Source of the DNA: Sinorhizobium shofinae
GTDB taxonomy: Bacteria > Pseudomonadota > Alphaproteobacteria > Rhizobiales > Rhizobiaceae
DNA: 64,000 nucleotides
NCBI GenBank assembly: GCA_001704765.1
Contig: MBFK01000006.1
Location: 1-64,000 of the forward strand
Direction of reading: 5' to 3'
How positions within the stretch are numbered: the first letter of the stretch is position 1; each line of letters opens with the position of its first letter. Under the pieces are notes generated by a model. The model was not told where the DNA came from, did not search any database, and saw only the letters and a program-made list of their open reading frames with translations. Shown here piece after piece: positions 56,511 through 64,000 of the stretch. A program made the position numbers and the translations under genes.

Positions 56511-57806
56511 ATGTCCGAGCTTTTTGTCATTCTTCTTCTGCTTCTGATCAATGCCTTCTTTGCGCTCTCGGAAATGGCAATCGTTTCGGCAAGCAAACCC
56601 TTGCTGCGTCAAATGGTTAAGCAGGGAAACCATCGCGCCGTGTTTGCTCTGCGGCTTGCCGAGGAGCCTGGCAAGTTTCTGTCGACGGTCCAGGTCGGCA
56701 TTACGCTCGTTGGCATCCTGGCGGGCGCGTATGGCGGCGCGACGATCGCGGCGAAGCTCGCACCAATCTTGGACGAGATTGCCTGGGTCAACCCCTATGG
56801 CAATACCGTTGCCGTGGCACTCGTCGTCACGCTGATCACCTTCCTGTCGGTCGTGATCGGCGAGCTTATCCCGAAGCAGCTCGCGCTCAGGAATTCGGAA
56901 GGCCTGGCGATTTTCGTTGCAAGGCCGATGACATTGCTTTCGCGGATAACGGCGCCGGTCGTCTATTTTTTCGAGACTGCCGCTCGCATGGCGATGCGCC
57001 TGATGGGCATGAAGGCCGAGGACGCCGATCATGTCACCGAGGAGGAAGTGCATGCGATCATGGCCGAAGGCGTGGAGAGCGGCGCGATCGAGAAAAGCGA
57101 GCACGAGATGCTGCGGCGCATCATCCGTCTCGGCGACAGAAACGTCAAATCGATCATGACCCATCGCACCGAGGTCAGTTTCATCGACGTCAACGATAGC
57201 CTGGAGACAATCGGTCGCAAGATTCGGCAGTTCGGCCATTCGCGCTATCCGGTCATCGAGGGTCCGGCGGGCGACGTGATCGGAGCGGTGCTGGCAAAGG
57301 AGATACTCAATGCTCCGATCGCCGCCCCGTTCGATATCCGCAACTATGTCCGCGAGATTCTGACGCTTCCGGAGACAGCCTCGTGCCTGAAGGCCCTCGA
57401 AGCTTTCAAGGCGTCCAGCGTCAACATGGCGATGATTGTCGACGAATACGGCAGCACGGAAGGAATCATCACGACCGCCGACATCCTGGAGGCGATCGTG
57501 GGCGTCATCCCGTCGAACTACGACGATATCGAGCACGCCCACATTCGCGCACGCGAGGACGGCAGCTATCTCGTCGACGGCCGTACGCCGATCGACGAGA
57601 TTCACCTGCAGATCGGCATAGAAGGCATAGACACCGACGGCGATTTCGAGACCATAGCAGGCTTCCTGGTGCAGCAGTTGCGCAAGACGCCGGAGGAAGG
57701 CGACACCGCGGAGGCTCATGGATATCGTTTCGAGGTGCTCGACATGGACGGTCGCCGTATCGACAAGATCCTTGTCAGCCGCCGCGCCGAAGAACATTCC
57801 TCCTGA
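56511..57806 (+). CDS. CNNM/CorC-type membrane protein with CBS domains
   Basis: 431 residues. An N-terminal DUF21 membrane domain (about 1-190) with LLINAFFALSEMAIVSAS, STVQVGITLVGILAGAYGG and FLSVVIGELIPKQLALRN is followed by a CBS pair (about 215-340; VKSIMTHRTEVSFIDV, SVNMAMIVDEYGSTEGIITT) and a C-terminal CorC/HlyC domain (about 350-425). Often called hemolysin in annotation, but related to Mg2+/Co2+ or Na+ handling proteins. Start MSELFVIL with GGAG upstream. Single gene. Confidence 0.9.
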   Translation: MSELFVILLLLLINAFFALSEMAIVSASKPLLRQMVKQGNHRAVFALRLAEEPGKFLSTVQVGITLVGILAGAYGGATIAAKLAPILDEIAWVNPYGNTVAVALVVTLITFLSVVIGELIPKQLALRNSEGLAIFVARPMTLLSRITAPVVYFFETAARMAMRLMGMKAEDADHVTEEEVHAIMAEGVESGAIEKSEHEMLRRIIRLGDRNVKSIMTHRTEVSFIDVNDSLETIGRKIRQFGHSRYPVIEGPAGDVIGAVLAKEILNAPIAAPFDIRNYVREILTLPETASCLKALEAFKASSVNMAMIVDEYGSTEGIITTADILEAIVGVIPSNYDDIEHAHIRAREDGSYLVDGRTPIDEIHLQIGIEGIDTDGDFETIAGFLVQQLRKTPEEGDTAEAHGYRFEVLDMDGRRIDKILVSRRAEEHSS

Positions 57807-57870
57807 TAGATAAGCAAAAGGCCGGGCGCCCCCGACCTAGCCAGATCGCGATTCTTGCGAAATCGGATAG

Positions 57871-58332
57871 TCAGGCTCTTATCAGCAAATGCCGAACAGG
57901 CTCCCGTTGAACAAATTCGGCTTCGACATGCCTCAAGACATGACGCTGGCCGGCAAATGGCACCATGTTGACCGCAGCCTCGAGTGAGACCCAGCAAAAC
58001 TCGCTGTGTTCGTCATTAATGACCGCCTTCGCGCCAGCATCCACGAAGCCTACGAAGACCGGCAGCATGCTTATCGCATCTCGGTCGGCCTCGTAGAATT
58101 GTTCACAGATGTCCGCCGAGTAAAGGCGATCGCACGTCAAGCCGGTTTCCTCCTTCACCTCGCGCAGCGCAGCTTCCCAAGCCTTCTCACCCTCCTCGAT
58201 CCCGCCGGCTATCTGACACCATTCGCCAACCAGCGTGTGACTTCTACGAAGCAGCAGGACTTGGGTTTCGTCATCGGAAACACGTAGAAGGACAACGGAT
58301 ACGGCAAGGCAACGGATCGGAATATCAACCAT
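57871..58332 (-). CDS. Nudix hydrolase
   Basis: 153 residues. The Nudix box is complete at about 43-65: GGIEEGE, then KAWEAALREVKEETGL. The family cleaves nucleoside diphosphates linked to another group. The first strands (IRCLAVSVVLLRVSDDETQV) fit the standard fold. Its start overlaps the end of the histidine phosphatase by eight bases, so the two are a translational pair; both probably act on nucleotide or phosphorylated metabolites. Substrate unknown. Confidence 0.87.
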   Translation of the reverse strand: MVDIPIRCLAVSVVLLRVSDDETQVLLLRRSHTLVGEWCQIAGGIEEGEKAWEAALREVKEETGLTCDRLYSADICEQFYEADRDAISMLPVFVGFVDAGAKAVINDEHSEFCWVSLEAAVNMVPFAGQRHVLRHVEAEFVQREPVRHLLIRA

Positions 58333-58963
58333 GAGCGCTTGGGTCTTTCAGGTGGGAAACATCTGCCAGGCTAATCACGGCACGGCTTCGCCAATAGTCA
58401 TCCTGTCGCAACTGGGTAATGCTTCCGGGCAATGCCGGAAAACTCACATATCCAGCGGCATCGATTGGCATCTTGATCCATGCGGCGATAACGAACGTCA
58501 GAGCAAATCCGTGCGTGACGATGATTTGTGACTCACAAGGGCGCTCTACGATGGCGTCCACGCATCGATAGACGCGCCGGGCGATTTCACGACGCGTTTC
58601 GCCATCGGCAATTACGCCACGATGGTCCATCCGGTTATCATCGGGAGCCGGTGTTTGGCGCGCGTCCAGCCACTCCTGCGCCATTCCACCTGCCGAACCA
58701 TAGCTGATCTCCCGCAAGTCACGGGTCTCATCGAAAGGCCGCCGGAAACGTTCTGCGATGATCGCAGCGGTTCGGGAGGCCCGGAGAAGATCAGAACTGA
58801 AAATCTCCACCGGAGCATCGCCGACCATCGTAGCCAGCCGCTCTGCAATAGCCCTTGCATCGGCTTCGCCGCTCGATGTCAGGCCTGTGTCATACCAACC
58901 ACCGACCTTGTTCTCGATGTGATGGACGGATTGGGCATGGGTGACGACAAAGAGATTTTTCAT
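58325..58963 (-). CDS. Histidine phosphatase-superfamily protein with altered RHG motif
   Basis: 212 residues of the phosphoglycerate-mutase-like superfamily. The usual catalytic (V/L)xRHG is replaced by FVVTHAQSV near residues 6-14: the His stays, but Arg becomes Thr and Gly becomes Ala. Other conserved parts are normal: FSSDLLRASRTAAIIAERF (second Arg), LREISYGSAGG, and IVTHGFALTFV for the second His. Loss of the first Arg may weaken activity or change substrate. Upstream partner of the Nudix gene. Confidence 0.82.
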   Translation of the reverse strand: MKNLFVVTHAQSVHHIENKVGGWYDTGLTSSGEADARAIAERLATMVGDAPVEIFSSDLLRASRTAAIIAERFRRPFDETRDLREISYGSAGGMAQEWLDARQTPAPDDNRMDHRGVIADGETRREIARRVYRCVDAIVERPCESQIIVTHGFALTFVIAAWIKMPIDAAGYVSFPALPGSITQLRQDDYWRSRAVISLADVSHLKDPSAHG

Positions 58964-59109
58964 GGCAGCTTATTCTTGAAAGCGTCTGTCGAGAGTTTGC
59001 GACTGAATTTCGCAACGTCACGAAAATGGGCATTCCGCCGCGGGCGATCGAGTGCCGTGGTCTTGCTGGCCCACATGACCGTTATGACAAATGCTCAATG
59101 CAATCAGTC
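58964..59109. other. Intergenic region between moeA and the phosphatase
   Basis: About 145 bases, no gene. In the Sinorhizobium order I remember, lexA follows moeA; it is not here, so this is a likely rearrangement or insertion boundary. Confidence 0.35.
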
Positions 59110-60330
59110 TCAGTCGGGATCCCGGAGCTTGAGAACGATGCAGGGTTCTCCAGGCGCCGCGGCGGGTGTTTGCGGCGGGCGAACGATCAGGCCGTCCGAC
59201 TGTGCGAAAACCTTGGTCATAGACGAGTCCTGGCGTGCGAAGGGGTGCGCCATGAGCGAGCCATCCGGCTCGCGGGAGAGGCGTGCCCGAACGTAGTCCT
59301 GGCGGCGGTCGTTGGCGGGCAACGGCGCGGCAAGCTTCGCCGCGATCAGGCGCGATCGGTCCGGAAGGTGTGCAAGCTTGCGCGTCAACGGCTCCAAGAA
59401 GAGCAGGGCGCAGACGAGACTCGAGACCGGATTGCCGGGCAGTCCGAGCACCGTCATACCGGCGAGATCTCCAACCATCAGCGGTTTCCCCGGCCGCATG
59501 GCGATGCGCCAGAAATCGAGCGTCATTCCGCAAGCGAGGAGCGTCGATTGGACGAGATCATGATCGCCGACCGAGGCTCCACCGAGCGTGACGAGCACGT
59601 CGGCTTGCGCCGCTTGCGCCTTTGCGACGGCGGCGGCAATCGCGGCCCGCTCGTCGCGGACGATGCCGAGATCCAGTATGTCCGCGCCATTTTCGCGAGC
59701 GATCACCGCAACACCAAAACTGTTCGAGGCGATGATCTGGTCCGCCCCGGGCGAGCTGCCGGGCGGCAGCAACTCGTCACCTGTGGCAAGAATTGCGATC
59801 TTCGGACGCAGGAAGACCGGCAGGCTCGCGTGATTCATGCTGGCGGCAAGCGTCAACCGGCCGGCATCGAGGACGCTTCCGGCAAAGAGTGTGATTTCAC
59901 CCTTATCGAAGTCCTGGCCCGACAATCGGATATGACGGCCCTTCGCCGGCGCGAACAGGGTGCGGATACGATTGCCCTCGAGGCTCTCAGTGTCCTCTTG
60001 CAAAATGACGGTATCGGCGCCGGCCGCCAGCGGCGCGCCGGTGAAGATGCGCACTGCCTCGCCTGGCCCAAGTCGGCCCTGAAATCGGCGTCCCGCCGCC
60101 GATTGCCCTATCACTGTCAGTTCGGCGCCGACATCGGCGATGTCCTCGTGGCGGACGGCATAGCCATCCATGGCGGAATTATCGAAAGGGGGGTGCGTGA
60201 GCAGCGCTCCCGTGTTCTCGGCAAGCACGCGGCCGAGGCAATCATGCAGCGCAAGCCGCTCGATTCCCTGGGTCGGCCGGGCCTGGGCAAGAACCCTTTT
60301 GAGCGCCTCTTCGACCGAGAGCAGCGACAT
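59110..60330 (-). CDS. moeA: Molybdopterin molybdenumtransferase
   Basis: 406 residues. It inserts molybdate into adenylylated molybdopterin, the last step of molybdenum cofactor synthesis. Motifs are PPFDNSAMDGYAVR (about 47-60), IFTGAPLAAGADTVILQED (about 95-113), LATGDELLPPG, TLGGASVGDHDLVQ and GLPGNPVSSLVCALLF. It starts five bases after the moaC stop, in the minus-strand run trpD–trpC–moaC–moeA. Confidence 0.95.
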   Translation of the reverse strand: MSLLSVEEALKRVLAQARPTQGIERLALHDCLGRVLAENTGALLTHPPFDNSAMDGYAVRHEDIADVGAELTVIGQSAAGRRFQGRLGPGEAVRIFTGAPLAAGADTVILQEDTESLEGNRIRTLFAPAKGRHIRLSGQDFDKGEITLFAGSVLDAGRLTLAASMNHASLPVFLRPKIAILATGDELLPPGSSPGADQIIASNSFGVAVIARENGADILDLGIVRDERAAIAAAVAKAQAAQADVLVTLGGASVGDHDLVQSTLLACGMTLDFWRIAMRPGKPLMVGDLAGMTVLGLPGNPVSSLVCALLFLEPLTRKLAHLPDRSRLIAAKLAAPLPANDRRQDYVRARLSREPDGSLMAHPFARQDSSMTKVFAQSDGLIVRPPQTPAAAPGEPCIVLKLRDPD

Positions 60331-60335
60331 TAGCC

Positions 60336-60827
60336 TTAGTCTCCATCCCGGCGATAGTCGCCGGATCGCCCGCCCGATTTGCTGACGAGGCGAATGCCGC
60401 CGATCTCCATCTCACGGTCCGCAGCCTTTGCCATGTCGTATATCGTCAGGCAGGCAATGCTCACCGCCGTCAGCGCCTCCATCTCGACGCCCGTCCGCCC
60501 CTTGAGCTTCGCCATTGCTTCGACGCGCAAACCGGGCAAGGCATCATCTGGCGCGATATCCACGGAGACTTTGGTCAGCATCAGCGGGTGGCAGAGCGGG
60601 ATGAGGCTGGACGTCTGCTTGGCAGCCATGATGCCGGCGAGCCGGGCCGTGCCGATGACGTCGCCTTTCTTGGCGTTGCCTTCGAGTATCAGGGCCAGCG
60701 TCTCGGGTCGCATCCGGACAAAGCCTTCGGCGGCGGCGACACGCACCGTCTCCGCCTTGTCGCCGACATCGACCATATGGGCTTCGCCGGCGCTGTCGAT
60801 ATGGGTGAGGCGCGGGCCGCTCATCAC
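60336..60827 (-). CDS. moaC: Cyclic pyranopterin monophosphate synthase
   Basis: 163 residues, acting with MoaA to make the first stable pterin of the molybdenum cofactor. Signatures are [27 protein letters not shown] and [12 protein letters not shown], with the conserved catalytic-site Lys in VSKSGGRSG near the C-terminus. Its ATG overlaps the trpC stop by four bases (ATGA), so translation is coupled. Confidence 0.95.
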   Translation of the reverse strand: MMSGPRLTHIDSAGEAHMVDVGDKAETVRVAAAEGFVRMRPETLALILEGNAKKGDVIGTARLAGIMAAKQTSSLIPLCHPLMLTKVSVDIAPDDALPGLRVEAMAKLKGRTGVEMEALTAVSIACLTIYDMAKAADREMEIGGIRLVSKSGGRSGDYRRDGD

Positions 60828-61639
60828 TCTGCTGCCAGGGCGCTTCCGGAACCGGTCAACAGCGCGCGCGTTGCCGCCTCCACGTCGTCTTTTCTCATCA
60901 GGCTTTCGCCGACGAGAAATGTCGTGATGCCGCTCTTTTCGAGGCGCCTGCAGTCCTCATGCGTGAAGATTCCGCTTTCGCCGACCAGCAGGCGATCGGC
61001 CGGAACCATCGGCGCGAGCTGTTCGGAAACGGCAAGATCGACCTCGAACGTCCTCAGGTTGCGGTTGTTGATGCCGATGAGGGGAGACGACAGGCGCAGT
61101 GCGCGCTCCATTTCCTCCGCATCATGCACCTCGACGAGCACGTCCATGCTGAGCGCCGTTGCGGCGTCCTCCAGACGGTGCGCATCGTCGTCGTCAAGCG
61201 ATGCCATGATCAGGAGGATGCAGTCTGCCCCCCAGGCGCGGGCTTCGAAGACCTGGTAGGTGTCGAACATGAAGTCCTTGCGCAGCGCCGGCAGCGAACA
61301 GGCGGCCCGCGCCGCCGTCAGAAATTCGGGGGCGCCCTGAAAACTCGGCGTATCTGTCAGCACCGAGAGGCATGCAGCCCCGCCCGCCGCATAGGCTTTC
61401 GCCAGCGCCGGCGGATCGAAGTCCGGGCGAATCAATCCTTTCGATGGACTGGCCTTCTTGATTTCGGCGATCAGTCCGAATTCACCTTTCTGGCGGCGCG
61501 ACGCAAGCGCGGCGTGAAAGCCGCGCGGCGACGACTGATCGGCGATCCGCGCCCTCAGCTCGTCCAGTGGAACGCGCGATTTCGCGTCGGCGATCTCTTT
61601 ACGCTTGTAAGCCTCGATCTTGCGCAGAATGTCCGTCAT
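60824..61639 (-). CDS. trpC: Indole-3-glycerol phosphate synthase
   Basis: 271 residues, monofunctional TIM barrel of tryptophan synthesis. Conserved parts are [20 protein letters not shown] (catalytic Lys), [36 protein letters not shown], and the Glu/Asn pair in [13 protein letters not shown] and [15 protein letters not shown], with [11 protein letters not shown] for the phosphate. It lies nine bases after trpD. Confidence 0.96.
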   Translation of the reverse strand: MTDILRKIEAYKRKEIADAKSRVPLDELRARIADQSSPRGFHAALASRRQKGEFGLIAEIKKASPSKGLIRPDFDPPALAKAYAAGGAACLSVLTDTPSFQGAPEFLTAARAACSLPALRKDFMFDTYQVFEARAWGADCILLIMASLDDDDAHRLEDAATALSMDVLVEVHDAEEMERALRLSSPLIGINNRNLRTFEVDLAVSEQLAPMVPADRLLVGESGIFTHEDCRRLEKSGITTFLVGESLMRKDDVEAATRALLTGSGSALAAE

Positions 61640-61648
61640 GTCCTCTCC

Positions 61649-62662
61649 TCAAGCGGCGTTGGAGACGGTGATCAGCCGCTGCAGGGCGGTTTTGGCAGCA
61701 CCGCTCGAAAGCGCTTGGCGTGCGATCGCCATGCCTTCGGCGAGATCGTTGGCGCGTCCCGCTATCATTAACGAACCGGCGGCGTTCGCAAGGGAAATGT
61801 CCCGATAAGCATTCTCCGCCCCATCGAGCACCGCCTGCAATGCCGCCGCATTATGCGTTCCGTCGCCCCCCTTCAAGGCGTCCAGAGTGGTCCGCGAAAG
61901 ACCGAAGTCCGCCGGCGTTAGCTCGAAGCTCCGGATCTTGCCGTCCTTCAGTTCGGCAACCTTGGTGATCCCCGTCGTGGTGATCTCGTCCAGTCCTTCA
62001 CCATGCACGACCCAGACGCTCTCGGAGCCGAGATCACGTAGGACTTCCGCGAGCGGATCGACCCACTCCGGCGCGTAGACGCCGACGAGCTGTTGTTTGA
62101 CTCCGGCCGGATTGGAGAGGGGGCCCAGCAGATTGAAGATGGTTCTCGTGCCGAGTTCGACCCGGGTCGGGCCCACATGGCGCATGGCCGAATGGTGCTG
62201 CTGGGCGAACATAAAGCCGACACCGGCCTCGCGGATGCAGCGGGCAATCGCCTCAGGTCCGATGTCGAGCTTGACGCCGAGGCAGGAGAGCGCATCGGCC
62301 GTCCCGGATTTCGAGCTCAGAGCCCGATTGCCGTGCTTGGCGACCGGCACTCCCGCACCGGCGACGATCAGCGATGCCAGCGTCGAGATATTGTAGGTGC
62401 CAGCTCCGTCGCCGCCGGTTCCGACGATGTCGATCGCGTCCTGCGGCGCCTCGACCGGCAACATGCGCGCACGCATCGCGCCGACAGCGCCGACGATCTC
62501 GTCGACGGTTTCGCCGCGCACGCGGAGCGCCATGAGGAAACCGCCGATCTGCGACGGCGTGGCCGCTCCGGACATGATGATCTCGAAGGCTGCTCGCGCG
62601 TCCTCTCGGCTGAGTGCCTCGCGCGCTGCGACTTTTGCGACGAACGGCTTCAAATCACTCAT
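61649..62662 (-). CDS. trpD: Anthranilate phosphoribosyltransferase
   Basis: 337 residues. It transfers phosphoribose to anthranilate. The PRPP-binding motif [14 protein letters not shown] (about 81-94), the [17 protein letters not shown] metal loop, and the C-terminal DEITTTG and [10 protein letters not shown] segments are typical. It is followed by trpC, and trpE/G are not in the window. A PpiD-like gene ends 18 bases upstream on the same strand. Confidence 0.96.
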   Translation of the reverse strand: MSDLKPFVAKVAAREALSREDARAAFEIIMSGAATPSQIGGFLMALRVRGETVDEIVGAVGAMRARMLPVEAPQDAIDIVGTGGDGAGTYNISTLASLIVAGAGVPVAKHGNRALSSKSGTADALSCLGVKLDIGPEAIARCIREAGVGFMFAQQHHSAMRHVGPTRVELGTRTIFNLLGPLSNPAGVKQQLVGVYAPEWVDPLAEVLRDLGSESVWVVHGEGLDEITTTGITKVAELKDGKIRSFELTPADFGLSRTTLDALKGGDGTHNAAALQAVLDGAENAYRDISLANAAGSLMIAGRANDLAEGMAIARQALSSGAAKTALQRLITVSNAA

Positions 62663-62680
62663 GCTTCGTTTCCTCGTCCG

Positions 62681-64000
62681 TCAGCGCTGCGCCAATGCCT
62701 GCTCGGCAAGCGTCTGGTTGATCGATACGCCATAGACCGACTGCAGCGTTGCGACCATCTGATCGAGTATGTCGTCGCCGCTCGCGCGGGCGATTGCTTC
62801 GATCTGGCGGCTGTCATTGTCGAGAGCGTTGGCGGGTGCGCTTTCGTCGACTGCCGTTACCTGCATGAGGATCTGACCCTCGCCCCCCATGCCCGCTGCA
62901 TTGGCGACATGTCCGTTCGGGCCGCCGAAGGCCGCCGCTATGGCGGCTTGGCTCAAGGCGGCGTCCTGGGTGGAGCGACTCAATCCGGTCTTCGTTTCGA
63001 CGACAAGGCCGAGTTCGCTCGCAATGTCAGCGAGCTTCGCGCCCTTCTTGATCCGATCCTTCAATTCGGCCGCCTTGGCGGCGAGGGCGACCCGCTGCTG
63101 CTCGGCCGTCCAGTCGGCAGCCACCTCGTCGCGAACCTCGTCGAGCGTGCGATCGCGAGCAGGGATCACCTCTTCGAGGTCGAACCAGGCATAGCCGTCG
63201 CGTCCGATATGGACGGACAGCGTCTCGAGACCAACCTCAGCCTTGAATACGTCCTGGAGAAGGGTGCGTTGCTCCGGCAGCCCGGTCACGTCGTCACCAT
63301 TCTGGTCCTTGCCAGTGGCATCGATCGCGTCGACTGTAGCGAGCTTGAGCTTAAGTCGGTCGGCGACCTCCTTCACGGTCGCGCCAGCAGCCCTTTCGTC
63401 CTCAACCTTGTCATGCAGGCCGACGAGCTGATCGCGCGCCACGGAAAGGGCGATCTCCTTCCGCAATTCCTCCTTGACTTCATCGAAGCTGCGAACGGCT
63501 TCCTGGCGAATATTGGTCACGCGCAGGATGACGGGTCCGAAGGCGCTTTCGATGACGGGCGTCACGCCGCCGTCCTTGGCGACAGCGAAGGCCGCGTCAG
63601 CCACTTTCGGGTCGGGCATCCGCTCCTTGGTGAACTCACCGAGGAGAACATCCGCCGCACTCTTGCCTTCGGCCTTGACGAGATCGTCGAAGGTGGTGCC
63701 GGCCGTGAGCTTAGCGGCAGCGGCGTCGGCCACTTCGCGAGACGGGAAGGCAAGCTGCTCGATTGTTCTCGTTGCCGGCGTGCGGAAGCTTTCCTTGCGC
63801 TTTTCATAGTCGGCACGCAGCTCGTCCTCGGTGACCGAGTCGGTCGCAATCAGATCCTCGGGTTCGAGCTTGATGTAGCTGAACTTCCGATATTCCGGAG
63901 CGCGATAGTTCGCCTTGTGGCTTTCGAACCAGGGGGCCAGCACGTCGTCGCCCGGCGTCTTGACTGGATCGATATTTGCGTTCGAGAGCAGCAGGTAGTC
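62681..64000 (-). CDS. PpiD/SurA-like periplasmic peptidyl-prolyl isomerase (partial)
   Basis: At least 439 residues of a PpiD-type chaperone; the frame stays open to the right edge, so the N-terminal membrane anchor lies beyond the window. A parvulin-like domain spans roughly TRTIEQLAFPSREVADAAAA, then GEFTKERMPDPKVADAAFA and GVTPVIESAFGPVILRVTNI. The rest is helical chaperone sequence ending in LQSVYGVSINQTLAEQALAQ. It helps outer membrane proteins fold in the periplasm. It heads the trpD–trpC–moaC–moeA run. Confidence 0.88.
   Translation of the reverse strand, partial: DYLLLSNANIDPVKTPGDDVLAPWFESHKANYRAPEYRKFSYIKLEPEDLIATDSVTEDELRADYEKRKESFRTPATRTIEQLAFPSREVADAAAAKLTAGTTFDDLVKAEGKSAADVLLGEFTKERMPDPKVADAAFAVAKDGGVTPVIESAFGPVILRVTNIRQEAVRSFDEVKEELRKEIALSVARDQLVGLHDKVEDERAAGATVKEVADRLKLKLATVDAIDATGKDQNGDDVTGLPEQRTLLQDVFKAEVGLETLSVHIGRDGYAWFDLEEVIPARDRTLDEVRDEVAADWTAEQQRVALAAKAAELKDRIKKGAKLADIASELGLVVETKTGLSRSTQDAALSQAAIAAAFGGPNGHVANAAGMGGEGQILMQVTAVDESAPANALDNDSRQIEAIARASGDDILDQMVATLQSVYGVSINQTLAEQALAQR

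Overview
This window looks like the chromosome of an alphaproteobacterium of the order Rhizobiales, most likely Sinorhizobium/Ensifer. The evidence is high GC content, the gene set phaC–sfsA–map–radC, a phosphatidylcholine synthase (pcs), a lysine-rich trigger factor, an Omp25/31-type surface protein and a short palindromic intergenic repeat of rhizobial type. The genus is inferred from gene content and remembered synteny; no search was run.

Layout. 1-1.74 kb: a nucleotidyltransferase-HEPN gene and a decayed HlyD-type secretion gene, next to the 3' end of tRNA-Leu. 2.4-21.8 kb: mostly housekeeping. It holds tig; sthA and corA (divergent); phaC–sfsA–map followed by a ruined radC; a small lipoprotein; an AlaC-like aminotransferase; hom; recJ; four tandem tRNA-Glu genes; an M15-like lipoprotein; gloA; a two-domain cold-shock protein with a DUF192 gene; tRNA-Pro; an NDUFS4-like Complex I subunit; and tRNA-Arg.

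21.8-35.2 kb: a decayed accessory island starting at the 3' end of tRNA-Arg. It holds two integrase remnants, one fused to a YqaJ-type recombinase fragment and one to an HNH endonuclease fragment. It also holds a LigD fragment, several small orphan genes with repeated upstream elements, a frameshifted SAM/cyclase/AAA/TPR regulator, a broken winged-helix/TolB regulator, a phage ASCH-like remnant, an IS481 fragment and an IS110-family element.

35.3-42.8 kb: a hydrolase, an Omp25-like protein, a GlxA/AraC regulator preceded by a tandem 21-bp-period repeat, and several small exported proteins, including a coiled-coil and a glycine-rich secreted protein. 42.9-45.3 kb: a second accessory patch with a truncated IS110 copy, a DUF3102 fragment, a HEPN-like gene and a broken gene, ending at the 3' end of tRNA-Lys.

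45.7-64 kb: core genes again. These are ccdA, an AEC transporter, a UbiH-family hydroxylase, pcs, qor, a complete BMP-family (probably nucleoside) ABC importer with a FadR-type regulator downstream, a CNNM/CBS protein, a Nudix–histidine phosphatase pair, and the compact minus-strand run ppiD-like–trpD–trpC–moaC–moeA, which leaves the window at its right edge.

Main points of interest are: a ~45-bp element repeated upstream of three unrelated small genes; a small paralogous protein family in three states of decay with a duplicated inverted repeat; the two integrase chimeras; the direct repeat at the GlxA regulator; and several very small genes with good ribosome binding sites.
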